Shown here: piece by piece, positions 54,957 to 64,000 of the stretch
Position numbering within the stretch: position 1 is the first letter of the stretch
Layout of the letters: every line of letters starts with the position of its first letter
The notes under the pieces: model-generated
What the model was told of the DNA's origin: nothing
The model's input: only the letters and a program-made list of their open reading frames with translations
Database searches by the model: none
Source of the DNA: Microvirga arabica
GTDB lineage: Bacteria > Pseudomonadota > Alphaproteobacteria > Rhizobiales > Beijerinckiaceae
Direction of reading: 5' to 3'
Assembly: GCF_016811235.1 (NCBI RefSeq)
Contig: NZ_JAFBID010000009.1
Span: forward strand, 1-64,000
DNA: 64,000 bases
Program-made: the position numbers and the translations under genes

Positions 54957-54972
54957 TTAAATGATTTTTAAC
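54957..54972. promoter_or_regulatory. CtrA box between cckA and recA
   Basis: TTAA (54957-54960), ATGATTT, then TTAAC (54968-54972) are an exact CtrA match. It lies 10 bases after the cckA stop and about 150 bases before recA, just upstream of the SOS box. recA is the only gene downstream on this strand. Confidence 0.55.
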
Positions 54973-55017
54973 CCTGCGGCATCGTGACCTGCGCGGGAAC
55001 TGTGAATTCCCGAATGA

Positions 55018-55032
55018 GAACGAAAAAAGAAC
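55018..55032 (+). promoter_or_regulatory. LexA (SOS) box of recA
   Basis: GAAC (55018-55021), seven bases, GAAC (55029-55032) is the alphaproteobacterial LexA direct repeat (GTTC-N7-GTTC on the other strand). It lies 86-101 bases before the recA start. A promoter-like TTGTAA with TACATA 16 bases later follows directly, so LexA would block it. Confidence 0.8.
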
Positions 55033-55118
55033 TTGTAAGGGGGAACAAAGTGAGTACATATATTCTCTCAACACCGCGTTGAGATTCACTCTTCCTCCTG
55101 CCATAAGGATGTTAGGTC

Positions 55119-56213
55119 ATGTCACAGTCCTCCCTGAGACTGGTGGAAAGCTCATCAATGGACAAAGAAAAAACCAAAGCTCTCGACGCGGCGCTCTCCC
55201 AGATCGAGCGTGCCTTCGGCAAGGGCTCGATCATGCGGCTCGGCAAGGGCCAGCAGCCGGTGGAAATTGAAACCGTTTCGACGGGTTCGCTCGGTCTCGA
55301 CATCGCGCTCGGCGTGGGCGGTCTGCCCCGCGGCCGCATCATCGAGATCTACGGACCGGAATCGTCCGGTAAGACCACGCTCGCGCTGCACACCATTGCC
55401 GAGGCCCAGAAGAAGGGTGGCGTCTGCGCCTTCGTGGACGCGGAGCACGCGCTCGATCCGGTTTATGCCCGCAAGCTCGGCGTCAACCTGGACGATCTCC
55501 TGATCTCCCAGCCCGACACGGGCGAGCAGGCTCTCGAGATTTCCGACACGCTGGTCCGCTCCGGCGCGGTCGACGTGCTCGTCATCGACTCGGTGGCGGC
55601 GCTGACCCCGAAGGCCGAGCTCGACGGCGAGATGGGCGACGTTCAGCCGGGCCTGCAGGCCCGTCTCATGAGCCAGGCCCTGCGCAAGCTTACCGGTTCG
55701 ATCTCCCGGTCGAAGACCATGGTGATCTTCATCAACCAGATCCGCATGAAGATCGGCGTCATGTATGGCTCGCCGGAGACGACCACGGGCGGCAACGCCC
55801 TGAAGTTCTATGCCTCCGTGCGCCTCGACATCCGCCGCGTCTCGACCCTTAAGGATCGAGACGATCCGATCGGCAACTCGGTGCGCGTGAAGGTCGTCAA
55901 GAACAAGGTCGCTCCGCCCTTCAAGCAGGTCGAGTTCGACATCATGTTCGGCGAGGGTGTGTCCAAGGTGGGCGAGCTCATCGATCTCGGCGTCAAGGCC
56001 GGCATCGTCGAGAAGTCCGGCGCTTGGTTCTCCTACGACAGCCAGCGCCTAGGCCAGGGCCGCGAGAACTCGAAGCAGTTCCTGCGCGACAACCCTGAGG
56101 TCGCCGACAAGATCGAGGGTCTCATCCGCCAGAATGCCGGTCTCCTGGCAGACCGCATCCTGGACCAGGCAACCCCGACCGCCGACGATCTGGACGAGGG
56201 TTCCGCCGAATAA
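55119..56213 (+). CDS. recA: Recombinase RecA
   Basis: DNA strand-exchange ATPase of 364 residues, normal length. Walker A is GPESSGKTT (residues 79-87), Walker [11 protein letters not shown], with loop 1 [18 protein letters not shown] and loop 2 [20 protein letters not shown]. The C-terminus is acidic (DDLDEGSAE). It promotes repair and LexA self-cleavage. A LexA box and a CtrA box lie upstream, and a terminator follows. A downstream ATG at residue 14 ([10 protein letters not shown]) is the usual start in some relatives. Confidence 0.98.
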   Translation: MSQSSLRLVESSSMDKEKTKALDAALSQIERAFGKGSIMRLGKGQQPVEIETVSTGSLGLDIALGVGGLPRGRIIEIYGPESSGKTTLALHTIAEAQKKGGVCAFVDAEHALDPVYARKLGVNLDDLLISQPDTGEQALEISDTLVRSGAVDVLVIDSVAALTPKAELDGEMGDVQPGLQARLMSQALRKLTGSISRSKTMVIFINQIRMKIGVMYGSPETTTGGNALKFYASVRLDIRRVSTLKDRDDPIGNSVRVKVVKNKVAPPFKQVEFDIMFGEGVSKVGELIDLGVKAGIVEKSGAWFSYDSQRLGQGRENSKQFLRDNPEVADKIEGLIRQNAGLLADRILDQATPTADDLDEGSAE

Positions 56214-56242
56214 GCCTTTGCTCTCCTTCAAGGGCAAAGAGA

Positions 56243-56272
56243 GGCCGTCGCGAGAGATCGCGGCGGTCTTTT
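56243..56272 (+). terminator. Rho-independent terminator after recA
   Basis: A 10-base stem, GGCCGTCGCG with CGCGGCGGTC (two G-U pairs), loop AGAGAT, then TTTT. It lies 29 bases past the recA stop. Confidence 0.8.
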
Positions 56273-56301
56273 CGTTTGGGGAGTGGCAGGGAGGGCCGCT
56301 C

Positions 56302-56991
56302 CTATCGCAGATCCACGCGGATCCCGGCCCCGATGAAGTTCGAACCGGACTCCTTCGGCGCGATCAGCCCGAAGATCCCGGAGCGGTGATGGACCCGCGG
56401 GACGAAGTACACGCCGGGCAGCGACGCATGGGAGAACTCCGCCTCGAAGGCGAGATAGTTGAGGAGGCGGGTCGGCTCGACCCGGAAGCTGCCCTCGAGC
56501 GCCGGCCGCTCGGACGCATAGGAAAGACCCTCGCCGAAGGCCAGGTTGACGCTCAGGCCGCCGAAGAGCGGGATCTGGCCCGTGCGGAACATGAGCGCGA
56601 TCGTGCCCTCCCAATGGCTCTGTTCACCGAAATGGCGCAGAACTTGCCCCTCGAGCTCGATGCGGTTGCCAGGGACGGCGAAGTTGGTTCCCAGAAGCGG
56701 GATGGAGAAGGACGGGACGATAACCCGCGACAGGCCGGCCCCGACGAAGTAGGCGTCCTCCGATCTCAAGCTGCCCGTCAGGGACCGCTCGGGGATCTCC
56801 AGCAGATCGGCATTGACCCACTGGCTGCCATAGGCGGTGAGATGCCAATCCCGCTCCCCGCCTTGAGCCGCAGCCGGACTGCCCATGAGGCCAAGGCCGA
56901 GGCATGCCGCGCCCGCAACGTTGCGGAGCCATTCAGGGACGGGCTTGATCCATGCAGGCCGGGCAAAGGCGGCAAACTGAAAAACCATCAT
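56302..56991 (-). CDS. Outer membrane beta-barrel protein, possible PagL-like lipid A deacylase
   Basis: Protein of about 229 residues with a late signal peptide (AACLGLGLMGSPAAAQ) and alternating beta strands to the end, as in outer-membrane barrels. VPRVHHRSGIFGLI near the C-terminus recalls the His-x-Ser catalytic site of PagL, which removes the 3-O acyl chain from lipid A. The motif match is loose, and the last residue is Arg instead of the usual aromatic. The frame is open to 57060; the ATG at 56991 is preferred. Confidence 0.62.
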   Translation of the reverse strand: MMVFQFAAFARPAWIKPVPEWLRNVAGAACLGLGLMGSPAAAQGGERDWHLTAYGSQWVNADLLEIPERSLTGSLRSEDAYFVGAGLSRVIVPSFSIPLLGTNFAVPGNRIELEGQVLRHFGEQSHWEGTIALMFRTGQIPLFGGLSVNLAFGEGLSYASERPALEGSFRVEPTRLLNYLAFEAEFSHASLPGVYFVPRVHHRSGIFGLIAPKESGSNFIGAGIRVDLR

Positions 56992-57286
56992 AAAAACAAC
57001 CGGAACGATCCGAGGCCGCAACGGCCAAACTGAGGTTAGCACTAAGCGGGCCGGACTCAACCCGCTGATGATTGCGCCTATCCGCGCAGGGCGGCCCAGT
57101 TCGGCCTCTGGCGCAGATTGGCTTCGTGGCCGCAGGCGAGGTGCGGGACTTCAGTACCCGCTGCGAGCCTATTCGCTGAGCCTGCCGAAACGCCGCCTCG
57201 ACAGCGCGGGCGTAGGCGGCTAAAACCGGCCACCATCATAGTTTTTCGGGCCTTGAAAAGCCCAATACTTCGAGCTTGAGAACCCC

Positions 57287-59953
<2,667 letters not shown>

Positions 59954-59964
59954 GAACAGGCGTC

Positions 59965-59993
59965 ATCCCGGACGGCGCAAGCCGATCCGGGAT
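59965..59993. terminator. Hairpin with GCAA loop after alaS
   Basis: ATCCCGGACGGC (59965-59976) pairs with GCCG-A-TCCGGGAT (59981-59993) around a GCAA tetraloop; one base bulges. It is 12 bases after the alaS stop. No T-run follows, so it may stabilise the end, or be a small member of the intergenic repeat class. Confidence 0.5.
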
Positions 59994-60023
59994 CGTTTGA
60001 CGGAAGAGCGCCGATGCTGCGGC

Positions 60024-61313
60024 TCAGGGGCTGGTTCGCGTCACACGCCAGATCGTGTTCGACAGGTCGTCGGCCACGATCAGGGCGCCGCGCGGATCCA
60101 CTGTGACCCCCACCGGGCGGCCGCGCGTGTTGCCCTCGTCGACCAGGAAGCCGGTGACGAAGTCGACCGGATCGCCGGCCGGCCGGCCGTTGCGGAACGG
60201 CACGAAGATCACTTTGTAGCCGACCGGATTGCTGCGGTTCCAGCTGCCGTGCTCGCCGATGAACACTCCTTCGGCGAAATTCTCGCCCATGGCTGGGGTC
60301 GAGAAGTCCAGGCCGAGGGCTGCCACGTGGGATCCCAGGGCATAATCCGGGCGGATCGCCGCGGCGACCTTCTCCGGATCCTGCGGCTGCGCCCGCGGGT
60401 CGACGTTCTGGCCCCAGTAGCTGTAGGGCCAGCCGTAGAAGCCGCCCTCCTTCACGGAGGTCAGGTAGTCCGGAACGAGGTTCGGGCCGATCTCGTCCCG
60501 CTCGTTCACCACCGCCCAGAGCTGGCCCGTTCCCGGCTGGATATCGAGAGCCGTGGGGTTGCGAAGGCCGGACGCGTAAGGCTTGTGCGCGCCCGTCTGC
60601 GCGTCGATCTGCCAGATCATCGCCCGGTCTTCCTCGACCTCCATCCCGCGCTCGCCGATATTGCTGTTGGAGCCGATGCCTACATAGAGAAAGCGCCCGT
60701 CCTCGCTGGCGGTCATCGCCTTGGTCCAGTGATGATTGATCACCGCCGGGAGGGCGGCCACCTGGACGGGCGGCCCGCTCGCCTGGGTCTGCCCCTCCTG
60801 GTAGTCGAAGCGCACCAGCGCATCCTGGTTGGCGACGAAAATGGCGCCGTTGACGAATGCGAGGCCATAGGGTGCGTTGAGGTTGTCGGCGAAGACGCCC
60901 TGCATCTCATAGGTGCCGTCGCCATTGGCGTCGCGCAGCAGGGTGAGCCGGTCGCCGCCCTTCACCGGACTCTTGCCGAGGCTCTTGATGAAGCCCGCGA
61001 TGATGTCCTTGGGGCGGAGCGAGGGCGCGTAGCCGCCGGATCCTTCGGCCACCAGGATATCCCCGTTGGGAAGCACGATGGTTTGGCGCGGAATCTTGAG
61101 ATCCGTGGCAATGGCTTGGATCTTGTATCCCTGCGGCACCTTCGGGAGATCGTTGCCCCAGTTGGCGGGCCTCGGGATCTTCATGGAAGGAAGCAGGCCG
61201 CGCTGCGGTTCGGGCAGATTCGGGTTTGCGCCATATTGCGGCGGCTCGGGCTCCCCGTTGCAGGCGGTGAGGGTGATGGCGAGGGCGCCGATCAGGAAGA
61301 GCGAGCGGATCAT
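60024..61313 (-). CDS. PQQ-dependent sugar dehydrogenase-like lipoprotein (sorbosone dehydrogenase family)
   Basis: Exported beta-propeller protein of 429 residues with a lipobox LTAC (Cys18). It has the soluble glucose/sorbosone dehydrogenase pattern: PNGDILVAEGSGGYAP, NAPYGLAFVNGAIFVANQDA, HHWTKAMTASEDGRFLYVGI, NERDEIGPNLVPDYLT, FIGEHGSWNRSNPVGYKV. PQQ would be the cofactor. No PQQ genes are near. Its ATG overlaps the DUF2231 stop (ATGA), so the two are coupled. Confidence 0.9.
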   Translation of the reverse strand: MIRSLFLIGALAITLTACNGEPEPPQYGANPNLPEPQRGLLPSMKIPRPANWGNDLPKVPQGYKIQAIATDLKIPRQTIVLPNGDILVAEGSGGYAPSLRPKDIIAGFIKSLGKSPVKGGDRLTLLRDANGDGTYEMQGVFADNLNAPYGLAFVNGAIFVANQDALVRFDYQEGQTQASGPPVQVAALPAVINHHWTKAMTASEDGRFLYVGIGSNSNIGERGMEVEEDRAMIWQIDAQTGAHKPYASGLRNPTALDIQPGTGQLWAVVNERDEIGPNLVPDYLTSVKEGGFYGWPYSYWGQNVDPRAQPQDPEKVAAAIRPDYALGSHVAALGLDFSTPAMGENFAEGVFIGEHGSWNRSNPVGYKVIFVPFRNGRPAGDPVDFVTGFLVDEGNTRGRPVGVTVDPRGALIVADDLSNTIWRVTRTSP

Positions 61314-61741
61314 TTTACTTCTCCGGCACGAAACCCGGAATAACCGATCCAGGCGGCAACAAGGGCCAGGAGCGTCGTGATGATCGAAAGGTAGAGGCCT
61401 TCCGGCATGGTCGCCCAAGCGTCCTTGGCATGGACGAGAGCATTGATGAGCCCGAGCCCCCACATGGCGAGCAGCACGACGAAATAGGCGACCAGCCGCC
61501 CCTTGTCGGCCAGGCGCCTGCGAAACAGGTTGATCAGCGCCCAGAGCAGGGTGAAGCCGCCGACGAGCAGCCCGCCGGCGATGAGCCAGGACGAGAAGTT
61601 GGCCCATTGGATTTCATAGGTCGACCAATAGGCGAAGTCGCTCGCTAGCGCGCCCAGGAACAGGGGAAGCGGAAAAGCGAGTAGGATGGCGTGAAGGGGG
61701 TGGAGGTGCCTCAGATCATCTGGGCGGGACAGGGCAACCAC
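61310..61741 (-). CDS. DUF2231 membrane protein
   Basis: Membrane protein of 143 residues with four hydrophobic helices (HPLHAILLAFPLPLFLGALA at the start; GGLLVGGFTLLWALINLF; LVAYFVVLLAMWGLGLINAL; YLSIITTLLALVAAWIGYSG). The N-terminal LHPLHAILLAFP is typical of DUF2231, whose relatives often sit beside PQQ dehydrogenases or cytochromes, perhaps as anchors or electron carriers. The GTG at 61741 has GGAGGAG just upstream and is preferred over a TTG at 61789. It is coupled to the dehydrogenase gene. Confidence 0.85.
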   Translation of the reverse strand: MVALSRPDDLRHLHPLHAILLAFPLPLFLGALASDFAYWSTYEIQWANFSSWLIAGGLLVGGFTLLWALINLFRRRLADKGRLVAYFVVLLAMWGLGLINALVHAKDAWATMPEGLYLSIITTLLALVAAWIGYSGFRAGEVK

Positions 61742-61916
61742 AGCGTCTCCTCCCGTTCCTGGACGCGAAATTGATCCTGCGTCCGGCAAAGGTTCAAGGG
61801 GTCAATGCATCAACGGCCCGCAGGTTGCGGAAAAGAATCCGCATTCCCCGATCGAGGCTGGAGACCTGTCGACTATATGGTACGCTTTCGAGCCTTGGGC
61901 TTTTGTGGGATGCCCC

Positions 61917-62384
61917 TCAATCGTGGTCCGGGTGCTGCCGCGAGGCCATCTTCCGCAGTTCCTCCGGCGAGGCGCCATCCTCCGTCCGCTCCCCGGGCAG
62001 CGTGTGCAGCATCTCGAAGACCGAAAGCCTGCTCTCGATGCCGTACTGGATCTCCGGCGTGATCCGGCCGGGCTCGTCGAGGCTGCCGATGGAGACGGTG
62101 ATGCGGTCGCGCTCCACGTAAGCGAAGGTCAGCGGCGTGCCGCAATCCCGGCAGAACCCACGCTCGACCGCTTCCGAACTCTTGAAGATGCCGGGCTGCC
62201 CCTTCGTCCAGACCAGATCCTCGCGTGGTACGCCGGTGAGCGGCGCGAAGTAGCTGCCGAACGCCTTCTGGCACATGCGGCAATGGCAGATGCTGGCATG
62301 GGTCGGCTCGGACATCAGCGCATAGCGCACCGCGCCGCACTGGCAGCCGCCGGTCAGGACGGGATCATTGTTTTCTGCAGGCAT
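61917..62384 (-). CDS. GFA family (Gfa/CENP-V-like) zinc-binding protein
   Basis: Protein of 155 residues in the glutathione-dependent formaldehyde-activating family. Zinc-binding cysteines are visible: GGCQCGAVRY (Cys14, Cys16), CHCRMCQKAFG (Cys33, Cys35, Cys38) and GFCRDCGTPLTF (Cys78, Cys81). Most members have no proven activity. The C-terminus is Glu-rich. The gene stands alone between DUF2231 and the glycosyltransferase. Confidence 0.92.
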   Translation of the reverse strand: MPAENNDPVLTGGCQCGAVRYALMSEPTHASICHCRMCQKAFGSYFAPLTGVPREDLVWTKGQPGIFKSSEAVERGFCRDCGTPLTFAYVERDRITVSIGSLDEPGRITPEIQYGIESRLSVFEMLHTLPGERTEDGASPEELRKMASRQHPDHD

Positions 62385-62539
62385 CGCTTTCCCTCCTGGC
62401 GTCTAGGGCACGATATCAGCCGGACCTTTGCCGAGTGACGTCAAGCCGGTGTCGCTTGTGCCCCAATATAACGCTGCCTTATGGTGTGGCCAGATGGGAT
62501 GATTGCTAGGATCGTCCGGTACAAAGATAGCGGTCATCT

Positions 62540-63433
62540 ATGTTGAAACGATGGTTTCGAAGGAGGGAAGAGTTCAATTCATTCTGGCATGGGGAAGCAC
62601 TGAGTCCCATCGCCGTTATGTGTCTTAACTCTTTTCTGAGCCGCGGATTCACCGTCAATCTCTATACCTACGACCAGGTGAAGTTCGTCTCATTGGGAGT
62701 TCGCCTACGCTCTGCGGCAACCATTCTGCCAAGGGAGCGCCTCTTCGAGGCCCATGGCGGCTTCGAACATTTCGCTGATATCTTCCGCTACAACCTGATC
62801 AGGAAGGTCGGCGGCTGGTGGATCGATACGGATGTGGTCTGCAACAGCAACGATCCACCCAAGACGCCGATTGCATTCGCACCTTCGGACCGCGAGGGTC
62901 TGATTGCCAACGGACAGTTCAAGTTTCCGCGCAACCATCCCGTGATGGTGCGCGCCGCCAACGAGGCGCTGGCGGCCGATCTGTCCGCCTGGGGAGCGAC
63001 AGGCCCGCAATTGTTGACGAAGATCATCGGCGAGGCAGGCGTCGATCAGCACCGCTGGAAACAGAAGGATCTCTATCCCTACCATTGGGCCGAAGCCGCC
63101 AAATCCCTGCTGCCGGAGTACCGCGACGAACTCGAGGACAGAACGAAGGGCTCTCCCTTCGTCCACATCTACACGGCGATGTTTCGCCTGCAATGCGGCT
63201 TCGATCATCACCGGTTTCTGCCGCCGAGCGGAAGTTACCTGGAGGCCCTCTATCTCCGATACGGAATAGGAGAAGCCGCAACAGCCCTCAAGCCGGTCGA
63301 CGAAACGGCCTTGCGGAGAACCATCGTGCCGGCCGTTCAGGAGCCGTGGCTGCAGAATGTTCTGGCCAATGAGGGCCTGCGCTTCTTGCCTGCCGAGGCG
63401 CCCGCTATGATGTCTTCGACACAGCACGGATAG
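62540..63433 (+). CDS. Glycosyltransferase with DXD motif (Gly_transf_sug type)
   Basis: Protein of 297 residues. The DXD pair Asp96-x-Asp98 lies in KVGGWWIDTDVV, after FADIFRYNLIR, the mark of the family that includes capsule and LPS sugar transferases. PIAVMCLNSFLSRGFTVNLY is the N-terminal part. The sugar and acceptor are unknown. Its codon use is slightly less GC-rich than its neighbours, which can suggest transfer. It stands alone; no sugar-nucleotide genes are near. Confidence 0.88.
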   Translation: MLKRWFRRREEFNSFWHGEALSPIAVMCLNSFLSRGFTVNLYTYDQVKFVSLGVRLRSAATILPRERLFEAHGGFEHFADIFRYNLIRKVGGWWIDTDVVCNSNDPPKTPIAFAPSDREGLIANGQFKFPRNHPVMVRAANEALAADLSAWGATGPQLLTKIIGEAGVDQHRWKQKDLYPYHWAEAAKSLLPEYRDELEDRTKGSPFVHIYTAMFRLQCGFDHHRFLPPSGSYLEALYLRYGIGEAATALKPVDETALRRTIVPAVQEPWLQNVLANEGLRFLPAEAPAMMSSTQHG

Positions 63434-63517
63434 GAAGTCAGCGTCCCGCCCGTGTTGGTGTCGAGCATGCCAGAATTCGGCTGCCTCTGGTTTGAGCTGT
63501 AATTGCCACCCCAGAAT

Positions 63518-63546
63518 AAAAAGCCCGGCGCTGGGCCGGGCTTTTT
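63518..63546. terminator. Bidirectional terminator between glycosyltransferase and icd
   Basis: AAAAAGCCCGGC (63518-63529) pairs with GCCGGGCTTTTT (63535-63546) across a short loop. The A-run and T-run suit both converging genes. Confidence 0.9.
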
Positions 63547-63575
63547 ATCGTTCCAGAAAGGGGACGAGGCTCTGA

Positions 63576-64000
63576 TCAAGCCGCCATCGCCTTCTTGAGG
63601 TTCTCGTCGATCTTGTCGAGGAAGCCGGTGGTGGAGAGCCACTTCTGCTCGGCGCCGACGAGCAGCGCGAGGTCCTTGGTCATGTAGCCGGACTCGACCG
63701 TGTCGACGCAGACCTTCTCGAGGGTCTGGGCAAAGCGGGCGAGCTCCTCGTTGTTGTCGAGCTTGGCCCGGTGCGCGAGGCCACGGGTCCAGGCGAAGAT
63801 CGACGCGATAGAGTTGGTCGAGGTCTCCTTGCCCTTCTGGTGCTCGCGGTAGTGGCGGGTCACGGTGCCGTGGGCGGCTTCCGCCTCCACCGTCTGGCCG
63901 TCCGGCGTCATCAGCACGGAGGTCATCAGGCCAAGCGAGCCGAACCCTTGAGCCACCGTGTCGGACTGCACGTCGCCGTCGTAGTTCTTGCACGCCCACA
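63576..64000 (-). CDS. icd: Isocitrate dehydrogenase (NADP+), N-terminus beyond window
   Basis: C-terminal 141 residues of the TCA-cycle enzyme that makes 2-oxoglutarate and [25 protein letters not shown] with the metal-binding Asp residues, [20 protein letters not shown] with the NADP-binding loop, and [20 protein letters not shown] are all typical of the dimeric alphaproteobacterial form. The gene runs off the right edge, so the start is not seen. It is convergent with the glycosyltransferase gene. Confidence 0.96.
   Translation of the reverse strand, partial: WACKNYDGDVQSDTVAQGFGSLGLMTSVLMTPDGQTVEAEAAHGTVTRHYREHQKGKETSTNSIASIFAWTRGLAHRAKLDNNEELARFAQTLEKVCVDTVESGYMTKDLALLVGAEQKWLSTTGFLDKIDENLKKAMAA

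Noticed and set aside
57061..57286. Possible T-box or leader RNA before alaS
   Set aside because: No T-box sequence, specifier loop or terminator is visible, and T-boxes are not usual in this group.
61314..61607. Upstream extension of the sugar dehydrogenase frame
   Set aside because: The DUF2231 gene fills this region, and the dehydrogenase begins with a clear lipoprotein signal at 61313.

Overview
The window is about 64 kb of high-GC bacterial chromosome from an alphaproteobacterium, most probably Hyphomicrobiales (Rhizobiales), near Methylobacteriaceae/Microvirga. The genus is a guess. The order is supported by the run cckA - recA - alaS - icd, CtrA-type boxes, an alphaproteobacterial GAAC-N7-GAAC SOS box at recA, a DksA that has lost most zinc cysteines, a large polar-growth GPR-like protein, and intergenic palindromes of the kind common in this order. 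No rRNA, tRNA, insertion sequence, prophage or CRISPR array was seen. Both window edges cut genes: a branched-chain amino-acid binding protein on the left and icd on the right.

1-7.8 kb: mainly minus-strand metabolic and stress genes: BCAA-type binding protein, EamA exporter, SMP-30 lactonase, universal stress protein, GNAT, PPK2, a divergent glutathione transferase, and a LigD-like protein with phosphoesterase and polymerase domains but no ligase. 7.8-13.3 kb: an oligopeptide ABC operon oppA-oppB-oppC-oppDF. 13.4-17.1 kb: urate breakdown, with puuD (cytochrome-linked urate hydroxylase) divergent from uraH and a PuuE/OHCU-decarboxylase fusion. Together these carry urate to allantoate. 17.2-21.7 kb: BON-LysM protein, rhodanese, two c-type cytochromes, XRE-cupin regulator, EamA exporter, small membrane protein.

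21.8-23.6 kb: a metallophosphoesterase and a GT4 glycosyltransferase overlapping as ATGA, which match the plcP-agt pair for phosphate-starvation lipid remodelling, with a possible PHO box upstream. 24-31 kb: MFS transporter, dipeptide epimerase, then an Mla-type lipid transport operon (MlaE, MlaF, MlaD, PqiC-like lipoprotein). 31-36 kb: a 1604-residue membrane-anchored coiled-coil protein, the likely Growth Pole Ring protein. 36-46 kb: ferredoxin, Usp, VWA/CoxE, K+/H+ antiporter, a frameshifted RTX protein, PLP enzyme, MoxR ATPase, SixA-like phosphatase, GNAT.

46-56 kb: an unknown protein, ycjX-ycjF, dksA, a FliO-like membrane protein, cckA and recA. Exact TTAA-N7-TTAAC CtrA boxes lie on both sides of cckA, so the kinase that activates CtrA may sit beside CtrA targets. 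56-64 kb: a possible PagL-like outer membrane protein, alaS, a PQQ-type sugar dehydrogenase coupled to a DUF2231 protein, GFA protein, a DXD glycosyltransferase and icd.

I did not find a clearly new multi-gene system. The most interesting items are the CtrA boxes around cckA, the GPR-like protein, the plcP-agt pair, the ligase-less LigD, the 80-residue repeat in MlaD and the broken RTX gene. All family names come from reading motifs by eye, not from database searches.
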